DNA of 64,000 bases, taken from contig CAJOHZ010000019.1 in NCBI GenBank assembly GCA_905234695.1, positions 1 through 64,000 on the forward strand, in the 5' to 3' direction. The position numbers were made by a program, and so were the translations under genes. Source of the DNA: an uncultured Bacteroidales bacterium. Lineage in GTDB: Bacteria > Bacteroidota > Bacteroidia > Bacteroidales > P3. Shown here piece by piece: positions 47,632-56,967 of the stretch. The first letter of the stretch is position 1. Each line of letters starts with the position of its first letter. The notes beneath the pieces are model-generated. The model was not told where the DNA came from. It saw only the letters and a program-made list of their open reading frames with translations, and searched no databases.

Positions 47632-49880
47632 ATACGGCGCACCTCCTCCATACCTTCCAGATGTTCGAGACTCTCCAGCAGATGGTTCAGGCTGTCCAGG
47701 TCGAGCACATAGAGCATTATCATGCCCCGGACAATGCCCTCGACGGCCTCCAGTGTGATGGCGCGCATGTTCATGTTCATCTCCTCCGAGACGATACGGG
47801 TGATTTCCTGCAGGAGCCCCTTGCGGTCAATGGCGGTGAAGGCAATGCCCGAGAGGAGAGCCACATGCTCGCCGGGACGCCAGCGTGCGCGGACGATATG
47901 GTTCTCGTGGCTGGCCATCTCGTCCATGGCCACCTTGCAGTTGGTGCGATGGACCATGATTTTGCCGTTGGTCACGATGCCCACCACGCGGTCGCCCTGC
48001 ACGGGGTTGCAGCAGGGCGCGGGTTCGGTGGCATAACGCTCGTAGGCCTCGTCGAGGAGGAACGAACGCTGCACGTCGCCCTGTCCGTCGGCGACCTTGC
48101 CGGCATGGATGGTCGTGCTCTGGTCGTCGAAGAGGTTCTTGTATGGCTCCAGGAAATAGAGGTTGTGGGGGTGCACCCCTTTGTGGCCGCCGCGGCCGAA
48201 ACATTCCGACACCTCCTGTTCGCCAATCCTGCCGGTGGCCACCTGATAGAAGAGGTCCACCTCGCTGGAGAGGTCGAAATAGCTCTTCATCTGGCCGAGG
48301 GCGGCCAGCGAGTTGCGTATCTTCAGCTTCTTGAGGATGCCGGCAAGAACCTTCTCGCCCTCCTCGCGGTAGCCTTTCCGCTGGTCGCGGAAATAGTCTT
48401 TCAGTGTCTCGCGGGCACGGGCGGTCTGGACGATGGAAATCCATTCCTCGGAGGGGAGGGTCTTGCGGCTGGTGAGAATCTGCACCTGCTCGCCGACACG
48501 AAGGCGGTAGCTGATAGGCTCCACCTTGGCGTTGACCTTGGCCCCAATGCAATGGAGGCCCAGGTCGGAATGGATGTAGAAGGCAAAGTCGAGCACGGTG
48601 GAGTGCGAGGGCAACTTGATGAGGTCCCCCTTGGGGGTGAAGACGTATATCTCGTTGATGTACAGTGTTTCCCTAAAGTCGCGTACAAGGTCTATGGCAC
48701 TCTTCTCGGAGTTCTCCAACGTGCTGCGTATCTGCTGCAGCCATTCCTCCACGGGGTTGGATTCGATGTTCTCTTCCGGATGCGCCTCTTTGTAGAGGAA
48801 GTGGGCGGCCATGCCTTTCTCGGCCAGGAGGTCCATCCGCTCGGTGCGGATCTGTATCTCCACCCAACGGCCGATGGGGGTCATGACGGTGGTCTGCAGG
48901 GACTCGTAGCCGTTGGGTTTGGGCTGCGAAATCCAGTCACGGAAACGGGAGGGGTTGGGCGAGAACTTGGAGGAGATAAGCGAGTAGACCTTGAAGCACT
49001 CCTGCTTCTCCACCTCGTGGGGCACGTCGAGGATGATGCGCATGGCGTAGAGGTCGAAAATCTCGTCGAACTTCACCCCTTTGCGCACCATCTTCTTCCA
49101 GCAGCTGTAGACCGACTTGACGCGGGTCTTGATGGTGTATTTGTAGCCGTTCTCGTCCAGCATCTGGCGGATGGGGGCGGTGAGGCATTCCTTCAGCTTG
49201 AGCTCGGTGCCCTCGGTCTGGGCGATGAGGGCGGCAATCTCGTTGTATTTCTCGGGGTTGGTGTACTTCATCACCAACTCCTCCAGTTCGGTCTTGATGG
49301 CATAGAGGCCCAGCCGGTGGGCCAAGGGGATGTAGAGGTACTGCGTCTCGGACGAGATGGCCAGCTTCTTGGTGTCCTTCATCGAGTCAAGCGTGCGCAT
49401 GTTGTGCAGCCGGTCGCAGAGCTTGAGGAAGATGACGTAGGCGTCGTTGCACATCGAGAGGAGTATCTTGCGGTAGTTCTCGGCCTGCTTCGACACGGAC
49501 TGCTGCATCATGATGACATCCTCTATCTTCGTCACGCCGTCGACGATGGTGGCCACGCGGTCGCCGAAGATGGTGCGGATTTCCTCCAGCGTGATGTCGG
49601 TGTCCTCGACCACATCGTGCAGCAGGGCGCTCACCACCGCTATCGAGCCCAGCCCGACCTCGCGCACGGCGATGAGGGCCACCGCCAGGGGGTGGAAGAT
49701 ATAGGGCTCGCCCGATTTGCGACGGGTGCCGGCGTGGGCTTTCTTGGCCAGCGAGAAGGCACGGAAAATCTCATCCTCCTCCCGCTGGGTGCAATGGAAG
49801 GTCTGCCGGCAGGTTTCTATCAGTTCGTCGTACCTGCGCTGGATTTCCAGTTCTTCCTGTTCCTCGTCAAGGGTATACAT
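47628..49880 (-). CDS. Bifunctional (p)ppGpp synthetase/hydrolase
   Basis: The 750-residue Rel/SpoT protein has an HD hydrolase domain with the metal motif LLHDVVEDTDI (about 88-98) and the downstream KLCDRLHNMRTL. The synthetase domain carries RVKSVYSCWKKM and FDEIFDLYAMRI. A TGS domain (VFTPKGDLIKLPSHSTVLDF) and a C-terminal ACT domain (AIDRKGLLQEITRIVSEEM) follow. Both catalytic halves look intact, so it probably makes and degrades the alarmone. It is a single long enzyme of Rel type and is translationally coupled to mazG. Confidence 0.96.
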   Translation of the reverse strand: MYTLDEEQEELEIQRRYDELIETCRQTFHCTQREEDEIFRAFSLAKKAHAGTRRKSGEPYIFHPLAVALIAVREVGLGSIAVVSALLHDVVEDTDITLEEIRTIFGDRVATIVDGVTKIEDVIMMQQSVSKQAENYRKILLSMCNDAYVIFLKLCDRLHNMRTLDSMKDTKKLAISSETQYLYIPLAHRLGLYAIKTELEELVMKYTNPEKYNEIAALIAQTEGTELKLKECLTAPIRQMLDENGYKYTIKTRVKSVYSCWKKMVRKGVKFDEIFDLYAMRIILDVPHEVEKQECFKVYSLISSKFSPNPSRFRDWISQPKPNGYESLQTTVMTPIGRWVEIQIRTERMDLLAEKGMAAHFLYKEAHPEENIESNPVEEWLQQIRSTLENSEKSAIDLVRDFRETLYINEIYVFTPKGDLIKLPSHSTVLDFAFYIHSDLGLHCIGAKVNAKVEPISYRLRVGEQVQILTSRKTLPSEEWISIVQTARARETLKDYFRDQRKGYREEGEKVLAGILKKLKIRNSLAALGQMKSYFDLSSEVDLFYQVATGRIGEQEVSECFGRGGHKGVHPHNLYFLEPYKNLFDDQSTTIHAGKVADGQGDVQRSFLLDEAYERYATEPAPCCNPVQGDRVVGIVTNGKIMVHRTNCKVAMDEMASHENHIVRARWRPGEHVALLSGIAFTAIDRKGLLQEITRIVSEEMNMNMRAITLEAVEGIVRGMIMLYVLDLDSLNHLLESLEHLEGMEEVRRI

Positions 49881-49947
49881 AGTTGTCTGCTTTAGCTGCT
49901 GCCGCTACACACAGATGAGGGGCTTCCGCCCGGTGGCAGCGGGGGTC

Positions 49948-50979
49948 TCAATCCAGGTTGTTCTTCTCGGCCAAGAGGGTGCGAATCTTCCCTTCCAGTT
50001 CGTCGCACAACTCGGGATTGTCGCGCAGCAGCTGCTTCAAGGCCTCACGGCCCTGGGCCAGCTTGGTGTCGCCGTAACTGAACCACGAACCGCTCTTCTT
50101 GATGATGTCGTGCTCGACACCGAGGTCGATGATTTCGCCCAGCTTGGAGATACCCTCGCCAAACATGAGGTCGAACTCGCAGTAACGGAACGGAGGGGCC
50201 ACCTTGTTTTTCACAATCTTCACCTTCACGCGGTTGCCGATATTCTGGTCGCCGTCCTTGATGGCCTGAATGCGGCGGATGTCGACACGGACAGAGGAGT
50301 AGAACTTCAGCGCGTTGCCGCCGGTGGTGGTTTCGGGGTTGCCGAACATCACACCGATTTTCTCACGCAGCTGGTTGATGAAGATGCAGCAGCAGTTGGT
50401 CTTGGCGATGGTGGAGGTGAGCTTGCGCATGGCCTGACTCATCAGGCGGGCCTGGAGGCCCACTTTGGAGTCGCCCATCTCGCCGTCGATTTCGGCCTTG
50501 GGAGTCAGGGCCGCCACCGAGTCGACCACAAGGATGTCGACTGCGCCGGAACGGATGAGGTTGTCGGCAATCTCAAGGGCCTGCTCGCCGTTGTCGGGTT
50601 GCGAGACCAGCAGGTTGTTGATGTCAACGCCCAACTTCTTGGCATAGAAACTGTCGAATGCATGCTCCGCATCGATGAAGGCCGCCACGCCGCCCGCTTT
50701 CTGGCATTCGGCAATGGCATGGATGGCCAGCGTGGTCTTACCCGACGACTCAGGGCCAAAAATCTCAATGATACGCCCTCTGGGGAAGCCTCCGACACCG
50801 AGGGCGGCATCGAGGTTGATACTGCCGGTGGAGATGACGTCGACTTTCTCCGTTGCCTGGTCGCCCAATTTCATCACGGAACCTTTCCCGTAGTTTTTCT
50901 CAATCTTGTCCAGCGTGCTCTGTAAGATTTTCAATTTTTCCAGTCTTGATGCCTCCGCATCTGTCATTTCTTTTGCCAT
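49948..50979 (-). CDS. recA: Recombinase RecA
   Basis: The 343-residue protein has Walker [10 protein letters not shown], the L1 region and catalytic segment IDAEHAFD, Walker [13 protein letters not shown], and the L2 region ([21 protein letters not shown]). It drives homologous pairing and LexA-type autocleavage. The C-terminus is short. A divergent aminotransferase gene lies 147 bp upstream. Confidence 0.99.
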   Translation of the reverse strand: MAKEMTDAEASRLEKLKILQSTLDKIEKNYGKGSVMKLGDQATEKVDVISTGSINLDAALGVGGFPRGRIIEIFGPESSGKTTLAIHAIAECQKAGGVAAFIDAEHAFDSFYAKKLGVDINNLLVSQPDNGEQALEIADNLIRSGAVDILVVDSVAALTPKAEIDGEMGDSKVGLQARLMSQAMRKLTSTIAKTNCCCIFINQLREKIGVMFGNPETTTGGNALKFYSSVRVDIRRIQAIKDGDQNIGNRVKVKIVKNKVAPPFRYCEFDLMFGEGISKLGEIIDLGVEHDIIKKSGSWFSYGDTKLAQGREALKQLLRDNPELCDELEGKIRTLLAEKNNLD

Positions 50980-51037
50980 AGTTTACAAACATTTATAGTA
51001 GGGTTTTACATACTCGTCTCTGGCTTCTCGCAAAGTA

Positions 51038-51094
51038 CAAATATACAATTTTTTTTCCAAATTCGGCAAATGTGGAAAATAATGTGTACCTTTG
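51038..51094. promoter_or_regulatory. Divergent promoters of recA and the aminotransferase gene
   Basis: Minus strand: TATATTTG (51045-51038), with a TTG at 51069-51067 (spacer 21), serves recA. Plus strand: TACCTTTG (51087-51094) serves the aminotransferase, about 33 bases before its ATG. No LexA-like palindrome was recognised. Confidence 0.6.
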
Positions 51095-51126
51095 CACCCT
51101 CAAATCACGTATAATACACCACTACT

Positions 51127-52329
51127 ATGGAAATTTTAAGCAATAGAATCCTTGATATGGCCGAGAGCGAAACGCTGGCCATGACCGCGAAAGCCCGCGA
51201 ACTGAAAGCCCAGGGGAAGGACGTCATCAGCCTTTCCATCGGCGAACCCGACTTCGACACCCCCGAGACGGTGAAAGAAGCCGCCAAGAAGGCTATCGAT
51301 GACAACTTCACCCACTATCCCCCCGTGCCCGGCTATGCCGACCTGCGCGAGGCGGTGTGCACCAAATTCAAACGCGACAACAACCTCGACTTCAAACCGG
51401 AGCAGATTGTGGTCTCCACGGGTGCCAAGCAGAGCATCTACCAGCTCGTGCAGTGCCTTGTGAACCCCGGCGACGAGGTGATTATCCCCACCCCCTTCTG
51501 GGTGTCGTACAAAGAGATTGTCCGCGTGGCCGGCGGCAAGTGCGTCTATGTCAAGACCACCCTTGAGAACGACTTCAAGGTGACCCCCGCCCAGCTGGAA
51601 GCCGCCATCACACCCAAGACCAAACTCATCATGTACTCCAGCCCCAGCAACCCGACGGGTATGCTCTATACGAAAGAGGAGCTGAAGGGCATCGCCGAGG
51701 TGGTGGCCCGCCACGAGAACCTCTTCGTGATGGCCGACGAGATTTACGAGCACATCAACTTCGTGGGCAAGCACGAGAGCCTGGCCCAGTTCCCGGAGGT
51801 GAAGGACCGCGTCATCACCATCAACGGCGTCGCCAAGGGCTTCGCCATGACCGGCTGGCGTATCGGTTTCATCGCCGCCCCCACAGTCATCGCCAAGGCC
51901 TGCAACAAACTGCAGGGACAGGTGACCAGCGCCACCTGCTCCATCGCCCAGAAGGCCACCGTCCGCGCCATGCTGATGGACCCCGCCACGAGCGATGACA
52001 TCATCAACATGCGCAACACCTTCCGCGCACGGCGCGACATGGTGTACAAGCTCCTGTGCGATATCCCCGGCCTGAAGGTCCGCCTGCCGCAGGGCGCCTT
52101 CTATTTCTTCCCCGATGTCAGCTCGTACTACGGCAAGAGCTTCAACGGAACCACCATCAACAACTCCACCGATATGGCGTTCTACCTGCTGAACGAGGCC
52201 AATGTGGCCACCGTGATGGGTTCCGCCTTCGGCGACGACAGCTGCATCCGCCTGAGCTACGCCACCAGCGAAGACCAGCTGCGCGAGGCCCTGCGCCGCA
52301 TCAAAGAGGCCCTGGCCAACCTGAAATAA
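51127..52329 (+). CDS. Class I/II aspartate-type aminotransferase
   Basis: The 400-residue PLP enzyme of fold type I contains the PLP-lysine motif VAKGFAMTGWRIGF (Lys near residue 237), the Asn and Asp contacts in SSPSNPTGMLY and ADEIYEHINF, and the C-terminal CIRLSYATS with the carboxylate-binding Arg. It interconverts aspartate and oxaloacetate, or has a related specificity. It is followed by a strong terminator, so it is likely monocistronic. Confidence 0.93.
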   Translation: MEILSNRILDMAESETLAMTAKARELKAQGKDVISLSIGEPDFDTPETVKEAAKKAIDDNFTHYPPVPGYADLREAVCTKFKRDNNLDFKPEQIVVSTGAKQSIYQLVQCLVNPGDEVIIPTPFWVSYKEIVRVAGGKCVYVKTTLENDFKVTPAQLEAAITPKTKLIMYSSPSNPTGMLYTKEELKGIAEVVARHENLFVMADEIYEHINFVGKHESLAQFPEVKDRVITINGVAKGFAMTGWRIGFIAAPTVIAKACNKLQGQVTSATCSIAQKATVRAMLMDPATSDDIINMRNTFRARRDMVYKLLCDIPGLKVRLPQGAFYFFPDVSSYYGKSFNGTTINNSTDMAFYLLNEANVATVMGSAFGDDSCIRLSYATSEDQLREALRRIKEALANLK

Positions 52330-52353
52330 CCTATTCGGCTTTAGGCTGTCATA

Positions 52354-52385
52354 GAACCGGGAGATTCCACCGAACCTCCCGGTTC
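52354..52385 (+). terminator. Hairpin terminator after the aminotransferase
   Basis: GAACCGGGAG and CTCCCGGTTC form a perfect ten-pair stem with a 12-base loop, followed by TTATC. Confidence 0.75.
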
Positions 52386-52405
52386 TTATCCCCCGACGTT
52401 CGTAC

Positions 52406-53371
52406 ATGCCTTCCACCAGATTCGGCTTCCTCCTTGTGTGTCTCCTGCTGCCATGGCTGTCGGGAACATGCCAGACGGAAGCACAATGGCAGATTGCGTT
52501 CTGGAATGTGGAGAATTTCTTCGACACAGAAGACGACTCGCTGAAGAACGACGAGGCCTTCCTGCCCACGGGCGAGAACCACTGGAACCCCCGCCGCTAT
52601 AACGACAAGCGCAACAAGATTTACAAGGTGATTGCCGCCATGCAGTGGCCTGTGGCCGTCGGCCTGGCCGAGGTGGAGAACGACCGCGTGCTGCGCGACC
52701 TGTGCTACGGGACCCCCTTGCGACGCAAGGGCTACACCTTCGTCCATTTCGAGTCGCCCGACCGCCGCGGGGTGGATTGCGCACTGCTGTACCGCCGCGA
52801 CCAGTTCCGGCTGACCGAGACCCATCGGATTGAGGTCTCCGACAGCACCACCGGCTTCTTCACCCGCGACATCCTGTGGGTGGGAGGCGTGCTGACGGGC
52901 GGCGACAGCTGCTTCCTTCTGGTGAACCACTGGCCGTCGAAGTTGGGCGGCAGCGAGGCCGACCGCCACCGGATGGCGATTGCACAACGGCTGCGCCATA
53001 CGATGGACAGCCTGCAACAGGCACACCCCGGCGCACTGGTGCTGGCCATGGGCGACTTCAACGCCGCCCCCGACGAAGAGGCCATCCAGAAGGGGCTCGG
53101 ATTCGGAAAAGGAAAGCAGAACCCCGACGGCTTCTACAACCTGATGCACGGAATACCCAAGGGAACGGGTACATACAAGTATCACGACTACTGGTCCTGC
53201 ATCGACCAGATGATTGCCAACCGGGCGCTGGCGGTGCATATCTTCACATCCGATTTCCTCCTGGTGGACGACCCGAAATACCTTGGCAAGAAACCTTTCC
53301 GCACCTACTCGGGGATGCAGTACCTCGGCGGATATAGCGACCATCTGCCCGTAATCGTATCCATCCCATGA
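52406..53371 (+). CDS. Secreted endonuclease/exonuclease/phosphatase-family protein
   Basis: The 321-residue protein starts with an N-terminal hydrophobic segment (FGFLLVCLLLPWLSGTC) that may be a signal or lipoprotein signal. The EEP fold motifs are visible: IAFWNVENFFD, GLAEVENDRVL (catalytic Glu), VNHWPSKLGG, AMGDFNAAPDEE, and YSDHLPVIV (catalytic Asp-His). The substrate (nucleic acid, phospholipid or phosphoester) is not decided. Its stop overlaps the next gene's ATG (CATGA), so the two are translationally coupled. Confidence 0.9.
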   Translation: MPSTRFGFLLVCLLLPWLSGTCQTEAQWQIAFWNVENFFDTEDDSLKNDEAFLPTGENHWNPRRYNDKRNKIYKVIAAMQWPVAVGLAEVENDRVLRDLCYGTPLRRKGYTFVHFESPDRRGVDCALLYRRDQFRLTETHRIEVSDSTTGFFTRDILWVGGVLTGGDSCFLLVNHWPSKLGGSEADRHRMAIAQRLRHTMDSLQQAHPGALVLAMGDFNAAPDEEAIQKGLGFGKGKQNPDGFYNLMHGIPKGTGTYKYHDYWSCIDQMIANRALAVHIFTSDFLLVDDPKYLGKKPFRTYSGMQYLGGYSDHLPVIVSIP

Positions 53372-55494
53372 AACGGATCCTCATCATAACAGCCCTCATG
53401 GGTGCCCTGTGGGCAGGGCCTGCCGGCGCACAGGAATCGCTGCCCACCGTATGGCAGAACTATATCGAGCTTATTGCCGAGGACGACGAGGAGGCGGTGG
53501 ATGAGTTGCTGGAGATGTACGACAACTGCCGCGAGAACCCCCTCAACCTGAACGACACCGTCAACCCGTTGCCGGAACTGCCTTTCGTCAGCACCCTGCA
53601 ACGGGAGTGCCTGCGGTCGTACATCACACTGTACGGCCCCATCCTCACCCTCGAAGAGCTGTACGGCATCAACGGATTCGACAGCCTCACGGTCGAACTG
53701 CTACGCCCGATTGTACACACCTCTACGGCCGAGGATTCGGGGCCTCCCTCGCTGGGCAGGATACTCAAATACGGACGGCATAACCTAGTGACGGGATGCA
53801 GCGGGACCGTCGAGGAGGCCCGCGGCTACCGCGACAGCATCTATGCGGGCGACAACCTCCGCATCATGTGGCGGTACAGCTTCAAATACAAAGACCTCAT
53901 CCAGCTGCAACTCTCGGGCGACAAAGACCCCGGGGAGGCGTTCTTCGGCGAACGGCAGCCGCAAGGGTTCGATTTCTACGGCTACAGCCTCATGGTGAAG
54001 AATATCGGCCTGTCGAACAGCCAGTGGGACGCCCAACGGCAACGGTGGACACATAGCACCTTCGGAATCCGCAAACTGGTGGTCGGCCAATACCACGCAC
54101 AATTCGGACAGGGGCTGACGCTGTGGTCGGGATACACCACCCGCACCCCGCTGGGCACCAGCATAAGCCGATACGCCCAGGGCTTCCGCCCCAGCGGCGC
54201 ATTCTCGGAGTACGGCTACCTGCGCGGAGCCGCCACCACGCTGGCGCTCACCCACCGCTGGGACCTGTCCATGTTTTACTCCTACGTGCAGCGCGACGCC
54301 ACCCTGCCCCGCAAGGCGGCGAAGGACAGCACCATCACATGGGTGCAGAGCCTCTACAACTCGGGCTACCACCGCACCGAGACCGAGATAAAGAAACAGA
54401 ACCAGCTGGACGAGCATTTGTTTGGCGGCCATCTGGAGTACCACAACAACATGCTGCGCGTCGGCCTGACAGGGGTCTCCATGATTCTGAACAAAGACAT
54501 CATTCCCGCCACGTATGTCTACAACGACAATGCCTTCCAAGGTGGGCACAACTTCAACACCGGAATCGACGCCACCTTCCGCTATAAGCACTGGCTGTTC
54601 TTCGGCGAGGCGGCGGCCTGCATCAACCACTACACCGATACCATTGCCTACAACATCAGTCCCGCCGCCATCGTGGGGACAGAGTTTATCGTGAACAGCA
54701 ACTACCGCGTCAGTGCCCTTTTCCGCCACTACTCCCCCACCTACCACAACCTCCACGCCAGCGCCATCGGGCAGAACGGCACCCCTCAGAACGAGACCGG
54801 CGGCGGCATTTACTATCAGGGGCTGCTGCCGCTGTCCGTCACGGCCACCCTCTCCGCCGACTGGGCGCAATTCCCTCACATGAAATACCTCATCTACGCC
54901 CCCAGCCACGCCAACGAGTACCGTGTGATGCTGTCGCGGCCGTCGGCATTCATCCGCGGACTGAAGGTGAACGTGCGTTACCGCTACAAGGAACGCGAGC
55001 GGAATATCACCCCTTCCCGAATGGTGGACGGAGAATACCTCCTGGAAAACACCTACCGCCACCAGATTCTAGGCGACATCGAATACAGCGCCGGCCCATG
55101 GAAACTGGTCTCGCGGCTGGCGTATGCCCATTATCGGGGCGACGTGACCCAGCCCGACTACGGCCTGCTGTTCTATCAAGACATCCAGTACCGGCCGTCG
55201 CGCATCCCGTTGACCGTCGCCACCCGTGTCACGCTGTTCGACGTAGACGACTACGAAGCCCGCCTGTACACCGTCGAGAGCGACTTCATCTATCAGTACA
55301 ACACCTCGTCGTTCCTCAACGAAGGCTATCGGTTCTACCTCCTGCTCCGCTACGACATCAGCACACATTGGAACATCGGCATCAAGTACGCCATCACCGC
55401 CTACAGCGACCGCGACACCTTCGGCTCCAGCTACGAACTAATCGACGCCAACCACCGCCAGCAGTGGCGCATCCAGATGCGCCTCAAATGGTAA
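53368..55494 (+). CDS. HHH-domain outer-membrane barrel protein
   Basis: The 708-residue protein has a signal peptide (MKRILIITALMGALWAGPAG), a helical region with a helix-hairpin-helix-like segment (SYITLYGPILTLEELYGING, residues about 88-108), and then about 550 residues of alternating polar and aromatic strands typical of a beta-barrel (for example YRVSALFRHYSPTYH). Such proteins are usually annotated as ComEA-like HHH proteins in Bacteroidetes, but no function is proven. It ends at the composition break. Its downstream border has a palindrome. Confidence 0.85.
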   Translation: MKRILIITALMGALWAGPAGAQESLPTVWQNYIELIAEDDEEAVDELLEMYDNCRENPLNLNDTVNPLPELPFVSTLQRECLRSYITLYGPILTLEELYGINGFDSLTVELLRPIVHTSTAEDSGPPSLGRILKYGRHNLVTGCSGTVEEARGYRDSIYAGDNLRIMWRYSFKYKDLIQLQLSGDKDPGEAFFGERQPQGFDFYGYSLMVKNIGLSNSQWDAQRQRWTHSTFGIRKLVVGQYHAQFGQGLTLWSGYTTRTPLGTSISRYAQGFRPSGAFSEYGYLRGAATTLALTHRWDLSMFYSYVQRDATLPRKAAKDSTITWVQSLYNSGYHRTETEIKKQNQLDEHLFGGHLEYHNNMLRVGLTGVSMILNKDIIPATYVYNDNAFQGGHNFNTGIDATFRYKHWLFFGEAAACINHYTDTIAYNISPAAIVGTEFIVNSNYRVSALFRHYSPTYHNLHASAIGQNGTPQNETGGGIYYQGLLPLSVTATLSADWAQFPHMKYLIYAPSHANEYRVMLSRPSAFIRGLKVNVRYRYKERERNITPSRMVDGEYLLENTYRHQILGDIEYSAGPWKLVSRLAYAHYRGDVTQPDYGLLFYQDIQYRPSRIPLTVATRVTLFDVDDYEARLYTVESDFIYQYNTSSFLNEGYRFYLLLRYDISTHWNIGIKYAITAYSDRDTFGSSYELIDANHRQQWRIQMRLKW

Positions 55495-55524
55495 CGCCCC
55501 ACCCTCCATCTCAAAAACCTTTGG

Positions 55525-55565
55525 AAATATTTTCATTTGCAAATGAAAATATTTTTGTATCTTTG
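55525..55565 (+). promoter_or_regulatory. Palindromic operator overlapping an island promoter
   Basis: AAATATTTTCATTTG at 55525-55539 and its exact complement at 55540-55554 make a perfect 30-bp palindrome. TTG (55537-55539) and TATCTTTG (55558-55565), 18 bases apart, form a good promoter, with the palindrome's centre covering the -33. This is the expected position for a repressor operator. It could also be the terminator of the preceding gene, since T's follow. The first gene downstream is the 20-residue ORF or the DUF1016 gene. Confidence 0.6.
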
Positions 55566-55675
55566 CAAATGCATATATTATAATCCCGTGTACTCCTATA
55601 AACGATAATATCAAGATATTCAACCTCAAATCGTAATCACACAACATTTATTATATATAAAAAGGGAGAACATTC

Positions 55676-55738
55676 ATGGACGGCATCAAAAACATAGACA
55701 TATCGAACTTTAGAGGTACTCCAATGGTAGAGAATTAA
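55676..55738 (+). CDS. Short 20-residue ORF with an ATPase-like start
   Basis: ATG at 55676 follows a plausible purine-rich site (AAAAAGGGAGAAC). The peptide is MDGIKNIDISNFRGTPMVEN. Its first 14 residues resemble the beta-1 opening of AAA/RecF-like ATPases (IKNIxIxNFRG). It stops 6 bases before the DUF1016 ATG. It may be a remnant of a lost ATPase gene or a leader peptide coupling translation to DUF1016. Confidence 0.4.
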   Translation: MDGIKNIDISNFRGTPMVEN

Positions 55739-55744
55739 AATGAT

Positions 55745-56779
55745 ATGGCTCCGAATAATATAACACAAATACCTGAAAGGTTTCTGAACGACATACGTTC
55801 CATCATTGAACATGGACGGCAAACAGCATACGCTGCAGCAGGTCAGGCGGCCATAATGACATACTGGAATGTAGGACAACGCATCGTGGAGGAGGAGCAG
55901 AACGGGAAGTCCAGAGCCGAATACGGAAAGCAAATCATACCCTTGTTGGCAAATCAGCTGACAAGGGACTATGGGACGGGATATGGCAGGCGCAACCTGG
56001 CATACTATCGTCAATTCTATCTCACATTCCCACAAAAGGAGATTTTGCACGACTTCGTGCAAAATCTTACATGGACACATATACGCCGCATCCTTTCGGT
56101 GTCAAATCCGGACGCACAACTATGGTATCTGAAAGCCGCTTCTGGCAATATGTGGAGTACCACGGAACTTGACCGCAACATCGCCACACAGTACTATGAA
56201 CGCCGCCTTGCGGCCCAATTGCCGGCAAATGTCGTCGACTTGCAGCAGAATACAGGGAAAGACCCACTGGATTATATCAAGAATCCTGTTGTGGCGGAAT
56301 TTATGGGCTTTCGTCGAGACAGCACATTCTCCGAGTCGGATTTGGAACAAGCCCTCATAGACAACCTTGAGCGGTTCATCCTGGAACTTGGACGTGGCTT
56401 TGCCTTCGTGGAACGGCAGCAGCATATTGTGACTGATACAGCCGACTTCTTTATTGATTTGGTTTTCTATAATTTCAAGATGAAACGTTTCGTGATTTTT
56501 GAACTGAAAACGCATAGGCTGACGCATCAAGATATAGGACAACTTGATATGTATGTTCGTATGTATGATGATTTGGTGCGGGGAGAAGACGACAAACCCA
56601 CTATTGGAGTGTTGCTCTGCACAGACACAGACAATACCATTGCACGCTACTCTGTGCTGCATGAAAGCGAGCAACTCTTTGCAGCCAAATACATGACTTA
56701 TATGCCAACCGAGGAAGAATTGCGCCGCGAGATTGAGCAGCAGAAACAATTTTTCCTGCAACAACACAATAGAGAATAA
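55745..56779 (+). CDS. YhcG-type PDDEXK nuclease (DUF1016)
   Basis: The 344-residue protein has an N-terminal DUF1016 helical domain (residues about 15-150; TYWNVGQRIVEEEQNGKSRA and YGTGYGRRNLAYYRQFYL) and a C-terminal PDDEXK-like nuclease domain. The nuclease core reads FFIDLVFYNFKMKRFVIFELKTH, with Asp near 238 and the E-x-K at about 253-255. Members occur in defence and restriction loci and near type I systems, and a DNA-cleaving role is inferred. It is AT-rich compared with the genes before it. A 60-codon gene follows after 4 bases. Confidence 0.9.
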   Translation: MAPNNITQIPERFLNDIRSIIEHGRQTAYAAAGQAAIMTYWNVGQRIVEEEQNGKSRAEYGKQIIPLLANQLTRDYGTGYGRRNLAYYRQFYLTFPQKEILHDFVQNLTWTHIRRILSVSNPDAQLWYLKAASGNMWSTTELDRNIATQYYERRLAAQLPANVVDLQQNTGKDPLDYIKNPVVAEFMGFRRDSTFSESDLEQALIDNLERFILELGRGFAFVERQQHIVTDTADFFIDLVFYNFKMKRFVIFELKTHRLTHQDIGQLDMYVRMYDDLVRGEDDKPTIGVLLCTDTDNTIARYSVLHESEQLFAAKYMTYMPTEEELRREIEQQKQFFLQQHNRE

Positions 56780-56783
56780 ACTC

Positions 56784-56966
56784 ATGGCAAAGAATATAAA
56801 GATATACGGTTACCTTGAAGCCCTGTTGGGAGAAACGAAGAGTCAGAAAGAGTTGATAAAAGAAGCAAACCGCAACTACGAGAACACCCAGCACTGGAAT
56901 CTGGATGTAGAATATCTGGAGCCACTGAAAGCATTTATAGAGAAAAACATCATACAGCCAAAATAA
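56784..56966 (+). CDS. Uncharacterised 60-residue protein in the island
   Basis: The small basic protein (MAKNIKIYGYLEALLGETKS and so on) starts 4 bases after the DUF1016 stop, so it is probably co-translated with it. I recognise no domain. Its predicted make-up is two helices with a central NTQHWNLDVEYLEPLKAF stretch. It could be a partner of the nuclease or an anti-toxin-like protein, but nothing in the sequence decides this. An upstream in-frame start at 56733 is inside the nuclease gene and is not preferred. Confidence 0.5.
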   Translation: MAKNIKIYGYLEALLGETKSQKELIKEANRNYENTQHWNLDVEYLEPLKAFIEKNIIQPK

Positions 56967-56967
56967 G

